Notes under the pieces: generated by a model
What the model was told of the DNA's origin: nothing
Database searches by the model: none
The model's input: the letters and a program-made list of their open reading frames with translations, nothing else
Program-made: the position numbers and the translations under genes
Assembly (NCBI GenBank): GCA_003553445.1
Contig: PWEK01000094.1
Span: forward strand, 1 to 64,000
Reading direction: 5' to 3'
Length of the DNA: 64,000 nt
DNA from: Elusimicrobiota bacterium
GTDB lineage: Bacteria > CG03 > SLGR01
Shown: positions 35,923 to 45,620 of the stretch, one piece after another
Layout: each line of letters starts with the position of its first letter
How positions within the stretch are numbered: the first letter of the stretch is position 1

Positions 35923-36645
35923 TCACAAATCCTTTTCGGTGAAAATCAGACTGGGGCTGTTATCTTTCAACCAGCGTTTCTTTTCTTTTATATTATCACA
36001 ATGTTTTGATAATATACCCCAATAACCGGGGCTATGACTTTTTTCAATTAAATGCGTTACTTCATGGGCTACCACGTATTCGCTTATATCAGGCCTGGTC
36101 ATTATCAAACGCCAGTTTAAATTTATATTTCCTTTATTTGAACAACTGCCCCACCGGGTTTTCTGATTCTTTATATATATTTTCCTGTACTCAACGCCGT
36201 ATTTATCAGACCATTTATCCACCAATTCCGTAAAATATTTTCTAGCTTCTTTTTTATAAAATCTCTCCAGCTCCAATTTTACGCCATTCTTTTTTACCTT
36301 TTTTCCGGACAGGATAATTTTATCTTTTTCTAAAAAACTATCCGGCACGTTTCTTACTGCAAGTGTTTTTTTCTTTCCTTTATAAGGCCACTTGCTGCCG
36401 GGTGTAAATTTTCTTTTTGGAATTTTATCTCTTAATTTTTCAAATTCTTTCCACTTTTTTATTATCCAATCCTCTTTCTGTGCGATAAATTCAAAAGGTT
36501 TTATTCTGCTGTTTTTTGATACAGTTACACGCATTTCCCTTATAGTAATATCTATCCGTGAAGCTTTCGCTTTATTGCTTCTTACAACCGTATAGGGAAT
36601 CTTTACTTTTTTCTTTTTAAAATAACTTTTTTTAATTTTTTTCAT
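35923..36645 (-). CDS. YgjP-type zinc metallopeptidase (DUF45)
   Basis: From ATG 36645 the protein is 240 aa. An N-terminal beta domain (VRSNKAKASRIDITI, VTVSKNSRIKPFEF) is followed by the metallopeptidase part with TRWGSCSNKGNINLNW and the zinc motif VVAHEVTHLIEKSHSPGYW (HExxH plus a downstream His), diagnostic of the YgjP/WLM clan. The TTG at 36753 lies inside a strong hairpin and is not a credible start. Confidence 0.88.
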   Translation of the reverse strand: MKKIKKSYFKKKKVKIPYTVVRSNKAKASRIDITIREMRVTVSKNSRIKPFEFIAQKEDWIIKKWKEFEKLRDKIPKRKFTPGSKWPYKGKKKTLAVRNVPDSFLEKDKIILSGKKVKKNGVKLELERFYKKEARKYFTELVDKWSDKYGVEYRKIYIKNQKTRWGSCSNKGNINLNWRLIMTRPDISEYVVAHEVTHLIEKSHSPGYWGILSKHCDNIKEKKRWLKDNSPSLIFTEKDL

Positions 36646-36733
36646 TCTCTGTTTTTGAATTAATATTTTTCTGGTTTTGACAACCCTCTTGAAATTAAAA
36701 CATTTTTTTATAAAATATAAGACCAGATTGATA

Positions 36734-36770
36734 GCGCCGGTATTACCCCCCAATACCGGCGCATTTTTTT
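36734..36770. terminator. Perfect 11-bp hairpin with T-run, between NUDIX and YgjP genes
   Basis: GCGCCGGTATT (36734-36744) and AATACCGGCGC (36752-36762) pair perfectly around a 7-nt loop. On the plus strand seven Ts follow (36764-36770), which is the form of an intrinsic terminator; on the minus strand, the strand of both flanking genes, the T-run precedes the hairpin as As. It may stop antisense transcription or act as a weak bidirectional terminator. Confidence 0.6.
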
Positions 36771-37204
36771 TAATACCTGTTTTTCATGTAATCTTCAAGA
36801 ATACTGCGATGATCGAATGCTATTCTTTCTGGAAGATTATTTAATTTAAAAAGCGAGGCTTTACTGGCGTCTGAAGCGCCCCTGGGCACACCGTTTGCCT
36901 TAGCCGTATAAACAGTTGATATTGTATGGAATCTGGGATCCCTGCCCGGTGCTGAGTACGTATGAAATTGCGCAAGGTCTTCCAGCTCCAGTCCGGTTTC
37001 CTCTTTTGCTTCTCTGCAGGCGGCTTCCTCAAGTGATTCACCTTTTTCTACGAAACCTCCCGGAATAGCCCATCCGAAAGGAGGGTTCTTTCTTTCTATA
37101 AGAACTATACTGTCTCTGATTTTAATGATTATATCAACTGTTGGTATGGGAAATCTGTTTTCTGCCATTTTTTTATTCCAGTTTCTTCCCGGATCAGAGT
37201 TCAT
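36770..37204 (-). CDS. NUDIX hydrolase
   Basis: 144 aa from ATG 37204, chosen because GGAGG lies 11 bases before it; longer starts at 37261 or 37237 would overlap the previous gene more. The Nudix box is complete: [24 protein letters not shown] (G-x5-E-x7-REUXEEXGU). The preceding WAIPGG and the DIIIKIRD strand match the ADP-ribose/NADH-type branch, but the substrate cannot be set from sequence. Confidence 0.9.
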   Translation of the reverse strand: MNSDPGRNWNKKMAENRFPIPTVDIIIKIRDSIVLIERKNPPFGWAIPGGFVEKGESLEEAACREAKEETGLELEDLAQFHTYSAPGRDPRFHTISTVYTAKANGVPRGASDASKASLFKLNNLPERIAFDHRSILEDYMKNRY

Positions 37205-39110
37205 AAACTGAATAACCTCCGTTTCTGTAAATTTCATCACATTTCTCCAGTATTCCCTCAAAAACCCTCAGAATACTCTCCGAGCGAAAACCGACGTATT
37301 CTTCCGCCGATCTTCTATTAATAAGCATATATGAAAACCCCTCATTTTTCAATTTATTAATGACCCCCCGGGGGCTGGCGAACCTTCTAATGTAATACTC
37401 TACAGGTTCCTTAGTCAAAAGCCCGGGTGAAAGTGTTTTTCTATCTATATAATAAGTCCTGTTTTCACCAACAACGAAAACCCTGCTTTCAACAGGGATT
37501 TCATTATTTATAAAACTGAAAACCTCCATTCCTTCAATTCTGTTTAAATATTCATTTTTCTCTTCATATCCAAAAACATAGTTTATCCTTTCCGAATCCA
37601 GAGCATCCGGCAGTATCATATGAATATTAACTAGTAGTACCACACCCAGGGAAGTGTAAAGAAACACAGGGAAATATTTTTTACCTTGTGAAAAGGATTT
37701 CATCAAACTCACAGAAAAAACAGCGCCGAAAGGAATCAGCGAGAACAGAAAAGGCGTCTTTCTGCCGGCAACGGTATATATTCCCAGGTAGAGAACTATG
37801 TAAAACACCACTTCTTTAACGGGCCTTTCATACCTTTTGAAAAATACAAAACACGGAATTATGAGAAAATAAAGCGGCCCGAGCATAAAAAAATTATAGA
37901 TTGATATCTTATCTTCAAAAGGGATATGCCACAGAGGAAACATATACCCCCATGCGCTTTTTGCGGTTTCCAACCCTAACTGCAGGGTATGAGGAGAATG
38001 ACCGGTTACAAAAGGAAAAAGAAAATATCCCGTATGAAAAAAGTTTTTCAATATTACAGGTAAAAGAACCAGGACAAAAGGTATAAGAAAGGCTGAAAGG
38101 GTATCTATATGCTCATGAAAGTCAATACTTTTTTTTCCACGAACAAATGTAACATAAATCATTAAGAGCAGAATAAATGGAGTAAAGAGAGTAAAAAGCC
38201 CGAAAGAAAGAGAAAATCCGCAAAATAAGCCGGATATAACCAGCCACCTAAGATCAAAACCCCTGCCCCATCTCTGAAAGCAATAGAAAGCCATAAAAGA
38301 ATAAAATGCTGAAGCAACAAATAGGTGATCAATCATGAGAAACCTGTACAACACGGGAGTAGTGGCTGCGGCTCCGAAAGCAAATAGGGCTGCTGTCCGG
38401 TTTGATATTTTTCTTGAAACCGCATATACACTTATCAACATAAGAAAAAAGAAAGAGAATGTCATAAGTCCGGGTAATGAAGAGCCCCCCAAAGCCCGGG
38501 CCATTGCGTAGAGCATTGTCATTCCCTGTGGCAAATCCGAAATATAATTAAAACTGATGTTTACCAGCCCCCCTTCCAGCAGATATCTTCTTGCCGTTGA
38601 AAGCGATGCTGAAAGCGGGTAGTCATGGATAGGCAGAGAAAAAGAGTTAATAAAAGCCAAAGCCAGAGCTGTAAAAATAACCATTAATAAAGAAATTTCC
38701 GTAAGGGATAAACCGCCGCAAAAAAAGCTGGTACACTTTTCATAAGCTTTAACTGTCAACTCATATATCTCTTTATAACTGATAAGGCAAGCTGCGATTA
38801 TAATTAAAAAGACTGCCACGCAGCCAAGCAACCCGAGAGCGGCAATTATTAAGGTTAAAAGATAATATATTCCCAGACCAAGAGCAGCTGAAACAGAAAT
38901 GTCTTCAAGAATTGGCTCGGGCTTTATATTTAAAATACCCAGAAGAACCCTGCCGAGGCCTGTTGCAGAAAGAAAAATTAAAAACCATAAAAACAGCGGG
39001 AAAAAAAATGTTTTAAAGGGAATGGGGTTCATTAATCCGTAAACTGTAAATAAAATAAGCGTCCAAAAAATATAAATTATTTTTTTCGCTTCAATTTTTC
39101 CTTTAATCAT
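37194..39110 (-). CDS. Polytopic membrane protein, GT-C glycosyltransferase-like
   Basis: About 638 aa from ATG 39110, with roughly a dozen transmembrane helices and a soluble C-terminal domain (about 520-638). A loop with [18 protein letters not shown] after the sixth or so helix is reminiscent of the acidic loop in lipid-linked GT-C/PMT-type sugar transferases, but I see no definitive motif. The C-terminal domain contains [19 protein letters not shown] and YMLINRR, as in membrane proteins annotated as glycosyltransferase family 39 or dolichyl-type transferases. It overlaps comM by 8 bp. Function tentative. Confidence 0.6.
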   Translation of the reverse strand: MIKGKIEAKKIIYIFWTLILFTVYGLMNPIPFKTFFFPLFLWFLIFLSATGLGRVLLGILNIKPEPILEDISVSAALGLGIYYLLTLIIAALGLLGCVAVFLIIIAACLISYKEIYELTVKAYEKCTSFFCGGLSLTEISLLMVIFTALALAFINSFSLPIHDYPLSASLSTARRYLLEGGLVNISFNYISDLPQGMTMLYAMARALGGSSLPGLMTFSFFFLMLISVYAVSRKISNRTAALFAFGAAATTPVLYRFLMIDHLFVASAFYSFMAFYCFQRWGRGFDLRWLVISGLFCGFSLSFGLFTLFTPFILLLMIYVTFVRGKKSIDFHEHIDTLSAFLIPFVLVLLPVILKNFFHTGYFLFPFVTGHSPHTLQLGLETAKSAWGYMFPLWHIPFEDKISIYNFFMLGPLYFLIIPCFVFFKRYERPVKEVVFYIVLYLGIYTVAGRKTPFLFSLIPFGAVFSVSLMKSFSQGKKYFPVFLYTSLGVVLLVNIHMILPDALDSERINYVFGYEEKNEYLNRIEGMEVFSFINNEIPVESRVFVVGENRTYYIDRKTLSPGLLTKEPVEYYIRRFASPRGVINKLKNEGFSYMLINRRSAEEYVGFRSESILRVFEGILEKCDEIYRNGGYSVYEL

Positions 39111-40626
39111 AATTTCTGTACTGAAGCGCCTCTGCCACATGTTCGTGCTTTATAAAATCGGAACTTTCTATATCCGCTGCGGTCATGGCAACTTTCATAA
39201 CTTTATTAAAAGCCCTCAGTGAAAGTCCGTAGTTATCGACAGCGGCAAGGGCAAGCTTATATGCTTCATTATCAACCCTGCAATATTTCTCAATCTGGCT
39301 GTCCCTTAAATCAGCATTGCTGAAAACACTTTTTAATCCCCTGTATCTTTTATTCTGCCTGAGACGGGCTTTTGTGACCCGACTGCGTATTTTCTTTGAG
39401 CTTTCTCCTCCCTCGAGATTCCTGATATGCTTCCTTTTTACCTGGGGAACTTCAACATGCATATCTATCCTGTCCATAATCGGGCCGGATATTTTTGAAC
39501 GATATTTAACCACCTGACGGGGAGTGCAGCTGCATTCGTTTTTCGATGAACCGTCAAAACCGCAGGGACAGGGATTCATAGCCGCCACAAGCATAAACGC
39601 AGCAGGATAAGTTACAGACTCGTGAGCCCTGGATACAGTAATCTTTCTTTCCTCCAGAGGCTGTCTTATAACCTCAATAACCTTTCGCTTGAATTCCGGA
39701 AACTCATCCAGAAACAAAACTCCCCTGTGAGCCAGCGTAACCTCACCCGGCCTTGGAACCGCGCCCCCGCCAACCATAGCGGCATCCGAAGCCGTATGGT
39801 GAGGGGACCTGAATGGTCTGATAAATCCAGCATGACCCGCATGGGGCAATTCCCCTATAACTGATTGTATCAAGCTTACTTCTATAGATTCAGCCACCGT
39901 CATCGGGGGTAGTATTGTTACCAACCTTCTGGCAAGCATTGTTTTTCCGGCGCCCGGAGGGCCTGTCATAAGTAAATTATGTCCTCCGGCTGCGGCAATC
40001 TCCATGGCCCTCTTTGCAAAATACTGTCCCTTAATCTCACTGAAATCAACATCATATTCCGAAGAATCCATATACTCTTTTTCAAGATCAAGTTTCCCGG
40101 GATAAATATTTTCCTCACCGTTTAAATAAGAAACCGCCTGCCTTAAATCTTTTACGGGAATCGCCTCCACCTCGTTGACTACGGCCGCCTCACGGGCATT
40201 TTCCTCCGGAAGAAGAAGTTTTTTTACACCCATGCTCTTCATTTTAAAAGCTATGGGGAGGGCTCCGCATACTTTTCTAAGTGACCCGTCAAGAGAGAGT
40301 TCGCCTATACAGGCAGTGTTTTCAAAGGCGTCTTCCTTAATGTTGTTCAGGCACTTTAGAACTCCGAGAGCAATTGGAAAATCAAAAGACGACCCCTCTT
40401 TTTTTATGTAAGCCGGGGCAAGGTTCACTGTTATCTTTTTTGCGGGAAATTCAAAACCGGAATTCTTTATCGCGGCAGCTATGCGGTTTTTTCCTTCAGA
40501 AACCGCCTTATCTCCAAGCCCGACCGACTTGTAAGAAGGAAGACCCCTTCTTATATCCACCTCAACCGTAACTGCCATAGCATCCAGCCCGGTAATTGAA
40601 AAACTCAACCCCTTGCTGAGTGACAT
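39103..40626 (-). CDS. comM: ComM / YifB Mg-chelatase-like AAA+ helicase
   Basis: 507 aa. An N-terminal ChlI-type/Lon-like fold (VTVEVDIRRGLPSYKSVGLGDKAVSE) precedes the AAA+ core: P-loop TGPPGAGKTMLAR, Walker B GVLFLDEFPEF, NPCPCG and the C-terminal Mg_chelatase_C helices (YGLSLRAFNKVMKVAMTAADIE). ComM is a hexameric branch-migration helicase that extends recombination tracts in transformation. The usual next gene is dprA; in this genome about 7 kb lies between them. Confidence 0.95.
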   Translation of the reverse strand: MSLSKGLSFSITGLDAMAVTVEVDIRRGLPSYKSVGLGDKAVSEGKNRIAAAIKNSGFEFPAKKITVNLAPAYIKKEGSSFDFPIALGVLKCLNNIKEDAFENTACIGELSLDGSLRKVCGALPIAFKMKSMGVKKLLLPEENAREAAVVNEVEAIPVKDLRQAVSYLNGEENIYPGKLDLEKEYMDSSEYDVDFSEIKGQYFAKRAMEIAAAGGHNLLMTGPPGAGKTMLARRLVTILPPMTVAESIEVSLIQSVIGELPHAGHAGFIRPFRSPHHTASDAAMVGGGAVPRPGEVTLAHRGVLFLDEFPEFKRKVIEVIRQPLEERKITVSRAHESVTYPAAFMLVAAMNPCPCGFDGSSKNECSCTPRQVVKYRSKISGPIMDRIDMHVEVPQVKRKHIRNLEGGESSKKIRSRVTKARLRQNKRYRGLKSVFSNADLRDSQIEKYCRVDNEAYKLALAAVDNYGLSLRAFNKVMKVAMTAADIESSDFIKHEHVAEALQYRNYD

Positions 40627-40632
40627 TTCAAA

Positions 40633-40905
40633 TTATAACCCTCCCTGTAGCGGGATTTTTCTTAGGACCTTTTCATCGAGTTCCTTTTTTTGACTCTTAA
40701 TTGCTTCAAACTCGCCATTTTTAGGATATTCTTTAATTGATACTGATTTGTTTTCACAAGCTGAGAATATTCGGGAAAGTGTTGTCTTAACATTCCTATT
40801 CCAACCATAAATTATATTATGTTTTTTAAGTTCCGGGATTTCATTAATCCAACAAAAGTTACTGAAAATTCCAAAATTTTTAACCTTTTTTATTTTAGTA
40901 AGCAC
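40633..40905 (-). pseudogene. 5' fragment of an AAA_13-type ATPase
   Basis: The frame starts with GTG (MLTKIKKVKNFGIFSNF), followed by KHNIIYGWN and KTTLSRIF. This is the N-terminus of large AAA_13/PrrC-like ATPases whose P-loop reads GWNGSGKTTLSR. Here the loop is GWNRNVKTTLSR, so the central Gly-Ser-Gly is destroyed. Only about 80 residues remain of a family normally 600-800 aa long. It is a decayed remnant beside comM, at the edge of the accessory island. Confidence 0.7.
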
Positions 40906-41161
40906 AATTTATTAATTCTTTCGAGATAATTGTAATCATATTATGTTGACCCTTAGCTGAATCAAAAATTTAACCGAGTTGAGTATCTCTTAGACATAAA
41001 ATCAACCTCCTATTCCCATCTTATTTAATTCCTGAGAGATTGTAAATTCCACAATTTGAAAATTTTCTTTTCAATCGATTTATCCTTTTAATTTTCCTTA
41101 TTAAAATACATTTGGATTCCCGTTCATTTACCTCGTTATTTTTTCTTTATTATTTGGCACT

Positions 41162-42496
41162 TCAATCACCGGGTCCGGAGACCTGACCCCACCACTTTTC
41201 CCTGGCCTTTTGCTCAAATGACTTTTGCTTCGGAAGAGGTTCTCCCGAAGCTATTTTCCTGAACTCGGGATAAAAACTTCTCTTCCTGCTATGCTCTCGG
41301 TCAATATATTTTTCAACTGATTTCCATTCATCACTACGGGGACCGTATATTTCCCGCGCCCTGGCCAGATGCGATAATGCGTATTTGTAGTGCTGACTTC
41401 TGCCTGCCTTGACTATCTCCATTGCAAGAACTTTGTATATTTTCGCCGCTGCCCGGGGGTGGGTTTTGGCAAGAATTTTCAGGGGAGCCTTTAAGCGGTA
41501 ATAGCCAATTCTTTCCAACTCTTGCTCTTCTTCATCAAGTATCTTATCAGCAAGGATATCGGCTTCCTTGAGATATATTAAAAGACGAACAGTAGTACTC
41601 AGTTTTGCTACTTTGGCCTTTGCTATTGCTTTTTTGTGCCAGGCATCTCTTTTGTTTTCCGGAACATATTCCATCAATTCTTTATAATTATATTCCGCTG
41701 GATATTTTTCAAACTCCTTCCAGGCCTCTCCGAGTGCCTCTTCTTTTTTTCCTGTCAGGGATAGCAACCTACGTTTTAACTGTGTAAGTGCGCAGGCGGA
41801 GGAGCCGGACCGTTTATCCCGTTTTTGCAGGACTATTCCCTTATCGGTAAACTCAAGAGCCCGGACATATTTTTTCCGGCTTTTGTAAATCTCCGCCAAG
41901 GCCTGACAATCAGCAGGAGTAAAATAAACCTTTTCGCATATATTCAAATAGCTGGCAACTTTTTCCCTTGTTTTGTAGATTTGCTTCAAAATCTCTGTGT
42001 TTATTTTCACATCCCACGAGTGTTCTTTTCCCCCGCTTTCTTTTTCGAGAGCTTCTTCAAGTCTCTTAAGGTACTCCCTTTCAAAAAGTCTGAATTCTTT
42101 TTTTCCAAAAACTCCCGCCAGTTCTCCTTCAATTTCAAAGCAGAAACCGTAGGTATCATTCTTAAACCAGGAAAAAACCTGTTTTACGGTTTCTTCGGGA
42201 CTCATTCCGGCAAGCTGCCGGGCCTTAACCCAGGAACAGAACAAATCCCGTAAAAAGACCCCGAAATTACCACCCGAATCGTCTATCTCGTTTGCTTTTT
42301 CATAGCTGCCGGCAAGGAATATTTCAAAGAGTTTGACCACCTCTTTTGCATTTCCTTTTTCCGCCATACTGTCCAGCCGTTTTCTTATTTTATGGAGTTC
42401 GCTTACAAAATCCCACGACCGGGAATAGTTTATAAAACTGCCGGGGTTCAGGGCATATTCCATATCCCTCACTAATTTTTCGTTATCAACTGGCAA
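41162..42496 (-). CDS. Helical-repeat protein resembling DUF6880
   Basis: 444 aa, almost wholly alpha-helical with TPR-like repeats (for example FTDKGIVLQKRDKRSG, AKAKVAKLSTTVRLLIYL). The segment GMSPEETVKQVFSWFKNDTYGFCFEIEG is typical of the helical C-terminal part found after SWIM zinc fingers and in DUF6880 proteins. No SWIM motif or catalytic site is present. It follows the SEC-C/TPR gene by 19 nt in the same direction, so the two probably work together in the accessory island. Role unknown. Confidence 0.6.
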   Translation of the reverse strand: MPVDNEKLVRDMEYALNPGSFINYSRSWDFVSELHKIRKRLDSMAEKGNAKEVVKLFEIFLAGSYEKANEIDDSGGNFGVFLRDLFCSWVKARQLAGMSPEETVKQVFSWFKNDTYGFCFEIEGELAGVFGKKEFRLFEREYLKRLEEALEKESGGKEHSWDVKINTEILKQIYKTREKVASYLNICEKVYFTPADCQALAEIYKSRKKYVRALEFTDKGIVLQKRDKRSGSSACALTQLKRRLLSLTGKKEEALGEAWKEFEKYPAEYNYKELMEYVPENKRDAWHKKAIAKAKVAKLSTTVRLLIYLKEADILADKILDEEEQELERIGYYRLKAPLKILAKTHPRAAAKIYKVLAMEIVKAGRSQHYKYALSHLARAREIYGPRSDEWKSVEKYIDREHSRKRSFYPEFRKIASGEPLPKQKSFEQKAREKWWGQVSGPGD

Positions 42497-42515
42497 TATT
42501 ACTCTCCGTTGCGCA

Positions 42516-44435
42516 TCAAAACTTAAAATTTATAAACTTCTTCAATAAGGGCGAAGTTTTAATAAGGAAATTCATCCCAAAAAAGTCAATCCTTCCAGAC
42601 CCCTTTTTCACATCAAAAAGACCGAAGTTCACCGCCGGCATGATGAACCTTTCATGATAACCCCTCATAAGATTTTCCCGGTTGCTGAAAATCTCTGTGC
42701 CTGTATCCAATTTCTCATCCAGACGCAGCCCATTAAATATTACGGTTTCCGTAAAATCCTTCACAACCGTCCATTTCCGGCAATGGTCTCTTGCCATAAA
42801 CAGGGAAAAATTCACCGTGTTCTGAATATCCGGCAACTCCGGTCCGTAATGAATCAGGTAATCCAGGTTAAACTTGTAGAAAAATGTTTTAAAGAGAACC
42901 CGGTAAAACTCCCCCGGCGGTTTATTTAAAAGCTCCCTGCCCTTAACCGTTATCCGAAAAAATCCCTTCCTTTTTTTAATCAGGCCCCCTACTTCAAAAA
43001 CGACCCGAATTATATGAAGCCACCAAAAGTCCTGTTCATTGATGGTTTTTTTATAGAACCAGGTCTCCCGCTCCTTTTTGTAATCACAGATTTCTATTGC
43101 TTTACTGACAAATTTTCTGTTGAGATTTTTGGCTGTCGTCATTTTAACCGGATCCCGTTCATTGAACAGTTTAAGAAACTTTTTCCCGTCGCGGTAAAAG
43201 AGCGAGCTTTCAAGAAGTTTCTCTTTAATATCACCAGACAAAATTACCGGAGATTTTTCCGAATAAACAGTCTCACCCAGCAGGGCTGCCATATCAACCG
43301 GAGACAGACCTCCGAATTCTTCCCTGGGAGTATTATTTTTTCTCATTGTATATTCACCCAGAAACTGATTCATCTCCTCTATGGAATCGAAATCCTTATC
43401 TTTCATTAATTCCTCTATTTCCTTTGAGAACGAGCTTCTCCCCGCTTTCTCTTCATAATCAGTAAGCATCTGCAAATTTTCCCCGGCCATTCTGTCATGG
43501 GGCATGTACTCAAGGGCCTTCTCCCAGGCCTCTCTGGCATTGTGAAAATCCCCCGTCTCGTAATAGACGGTTCCTATGTTGTTCCAGACTTCGTTGAGAT
43601 GAAATTTATCCCCGGGCGGGTAATTTCCCGCGGCCCTCAGGTAAGCCTCCAGCGCCCCCTCGTAATCCCCCTTTTCTTTGAGGTCTATCCCCATTATGTA
43701 GTTGGCCCGGGGATGGCGGGGGTTCATCTCCAGACACCTGTCCCTGTATTTACAGCATTTCTCCCTGTCCGAGAAGGAATAAACAATCGCATACCTGCAA
43801 AGTATCTCCGGGGTCAGCCCTATTCTTTCCTTTGCCTTATCCATCTGCTTTACAGCCTCATTAACCCGGCCGGCCTCCGCCAGGTACATTGCTTCGGTTA
43901 TCTCCTTGTAAGCAGGTTTGCAGCAGAACTTAAACTTTTTACCCGAAGCGCAGGAGCAGGGGTCATAGGCATCGGGAATCATCAAGCGCGCCTCTCTCAC
44001 CTCTACGGCGCTGATATTTTCAAAATCTTCTCCCGGGGTGTCCCTAAAAGCCGACGAGCCTTTATTAAATACGTCTATGATAGGATCGGTTATGTCAAAG
44101 AAAGCCGAGGCCGGGCCGGAGCAGAGTTGAATTTTCTTTTCCCGGGCGATTCTCTCAAACAACTTAAGGGCGGGGTCGTTGCTGTAGCAATATAGAAACC
44201 GTGGCCAGCGCCCTGTCGTATCAAACCCTTCCCGCATAAGGTTTTTCACCTCTCCTGGATCCGGTATTACCTCGGATGTGGTAAAAACCCCGAAAAGAAA
44301 ACTGCTTCCAATATCAACAAGAAAACCGACATCCGCATGTTCCTCGCCAATCATAATATCCACCCGGAACAGGAGCCAGGCCTGACCGGGCTCATACCCG
44401 GCCAGCTCTTCCTCGGTTACACCCTTTTTTACCAT
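42516..44435 (-). CDS. SEC-C motif protein with TPR repeats
   Basis: 639 aa. The N-terminal region (about 1-150) is a mixed alpha/beta domain similar to DUF6930-like modules. A SEC-C zinc motif follows at about 165-185 (DPCSCASGKKFKFCC). TPR repeats span about 190-330 (ARANYIMGIDLKEKGDYEGALEA-type units, with NNIGTVYYETGDFHNAREA), and a C-terminal domain of about 250 residues has no recognised motif. SEC-C zinc knuckles occur in SecA and in many mobile-island proteins. A 16-codon ORF just upstream ends across the start codon and may couple translation. Confidence 0.7.
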   Translation of the reverse strand: MVKKGVTEEELAGYEPGQAWLLFRVDIMIGEEHADVGFLVDIGSSFLFGVFTTSEVIPDPGEVKNLMREGFDTTGRWPRFLYCYSNDPALKLFERIAREKKIQLCSGPASAFFDITDPIIDVFNKGSSAFRDTPGEDFENISAVEVREARLMIPDAYDPCSCASGKKFKFCCKPAYKEITEAMYLAEAGRVNEAVKQMDKAKERIGLTPEILCRYAIVYSFSDREKCCKYRDRCLEMNPRHPRANYIMGIDLKEKGDYEGALEAYLRAAGNYPPGDKFHLNEVWNNIGTVYYETGDFHNAREAWEKALEYMPHDRMAGENLQMLTDYEEKAGRSSFSKEIEELMKDKDFDSIEEMNQFLGEYTMRKNNTPREEFGGLSPVDMAALLGETVYSEKSPVILSGDIKEKLLESSLFYRDGKKFLKLFNERDPVKMTTAKNLNRKFVSKAIEICDYKKERETWFYKKTINEQDFWWLHIIRVVFEVGGLIKKRKGFFRITVKGRELLNKPPGEFYRVLFKTFFYKFNLDYLIHYGPELPDIQNTVNFSLFMARDHCRKWTVVKDFTETVIFNGLRLDEKLDTGTEIFSNRENLMRGYHERFIMPAVNFGLFDVKKGSGRIDFFGMNFLIKTSPLLKKFINFKF

Positions 44436-44544
44436 GCCGGGAAAAGGAAAAACTTATCTTTGTTATCTTTTCTGTTCATCGGACTCTCTCTTTTTTTATT
44501 TTCAACAACACTTCCGGACAACGGGAACTAAAAATGATTCCCGT

Positions 44545-44700
44545 TTACCTGTGCGGCCGCCGGAAATATTTTTCCAACAATCTATTGGCCTCTTTCGAAT
44601 TTTGGTCTCGTTTTTTCCGGGTGCCGGATTTTATGAAATTCATACCCTCTTTGCGGTCAGATTATTTTGGGATATATTTTCCTTTGAGTTTACCGGCCAA
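44545..44700 (-). pseudogene. Small basic ORF interrupted by one in-frame stop
   Basis: After a strong AGGAGGG site, TTG 44700 opens a frame that reads 12 codons, meets TAA at 44662-44664, then continues for 38 more codons (from MNFIKSGTRKKRDQ to KYFRRPHR) before the real stop. The protein would be small and very basic. It may be a recently broken gene or two tiny ORFs; no family is recognised. The rest of 44436-44891 shows no gene; the plus-strand frames there look like shadows. Confidence 0.3.
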
Positions 44701-44891
44701 TTTTTCTCCCTCCTTGCTAAAAAAGACTGATTTCCCCTTATTTTACTAATATACCCTTATTCCTGTAGCTCGTCAAGAACTTCAAAACGGTGGGTTTTCC
44801 AGCTTCTGCGTACGGAACCAGCGGATATTTTTTCTTTCATAAGGTAAGGTAGAGTAAAAGCAGGATTAATTCCTTAGCTGTTTCGCACATC

Positions 44892-45620
44892 TTAGGAGCC
44901 TCCTTTTAAGTTTTTAACATGCTCTTCTACTTTTTTAACGTCCTTCGCCAGGCGGTCATGGTATTGGGGCAGGTATTCCAGTATCACCGGACCGCTCCAG
45001 TTTCGGTTCGCCAGGCTCTCAACAACCTCCAAGCAGAAACCGTCAACGGGGAGATGCTGATGTCCCCCGTCTCTTCCCGAAAGGTGCACCGCTCTTATCT
45101 TTGAGCTGTAGTTATCTATTATATCAAAAACTCTTCTGTCGCTGTGTATATGAGAAGTATCCAGGGTCATGGGAAGAGACCAGTTTATAACCTCTTCGGG
45201 AGTAAAGACTCTTTTTTTTGAGGTAAAAGTCTCAATGGAAAACATTTCGCCACCTTCCATTCTGCGGATAAAATCTTCTACCTTTTCCTGGCTTTTCTCT
45301 TTCTTTTTCCGGTTTAACTTGTTTGGGTGAACCGTAATATTTTTTACCCCAAGTGCTCGTGCAATTTCGACCGTAAGCGATCCCCAGCTGAGAAAATCCT
45401 CTTCGGTAATCCTGCCCTGGGTGGCGTGGAGGGTAAGTACCCTTACCTGTGAATGAACAAAGAAATCAATAATTTCACTTATTCTTCCCTCTACCGACAG
45501 CCAATACTTACGATATAGCCAGGGAAGTGCCAGTTCAATGGGGAAATCAACTTCCGAAAACCTCTCCGGGAGTTGATCAATAAAATTAAAGCTCACCCTT
45601 GCGCCCGTTTCAATTGTCAT
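44892..45620 (-). CDS. Sugar phosphate isomerase/epimerase (xylose isomerase-like TIM barrel)
   Basis: 242 aa of the AP_endonuc_2 family. Visible features are LTLHATQGRITEEDFLSWG, NITVHPNKL, MFSIETF (metal Glu), MTLDTSHIHSD (metal Asp and His), VHLSGRDGGHQHLPVDG (metal His/Asp) and ILEYLP (second Glu). The metal set is complete, so an active isomerase or epimerase is likely, substrate unknown. It stands alone in the accessory island; a 46-codon ORF upstream overlaps its start by ATGA. Confidence 0.8.
   Translation of the reverse strand: MTIETGARVSFNFIDQLPERFSEVDFPIELALPWLYRKYWLSVEGRISEIIDFFVHSQVRVLTLHATQGRITEEDFLSWGSLTVEIARALGVKNITVHPNKLNRKKKEKSQEKVEDFIRRMEGGEMFSIETFTSKKRVFTPEEVINWSLPMTLDTSHIHSDRRVFDIIDNYSSKIRAVHLSGRDGGHQHLPVDGFCLEVVESLANRNWSGPVILEYLPQYHDRLAKDVKKVEEHVKNLKGGS

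Noticed and set aside
44434-44749. Plus-strand frames of 71 and 98 codons between the SEC-C gene and the isomerase
   Set aside because: Phe/Ser-rich reverse shadows with no ribosome-binding site or family resemblance.
44758-44841. 27-codon minus-strand ORF (KEKISAGSVRRSWKTHR...)
   Set aside because: Reads like a gene end, but has no ribosome-binding site and is too short to assign.
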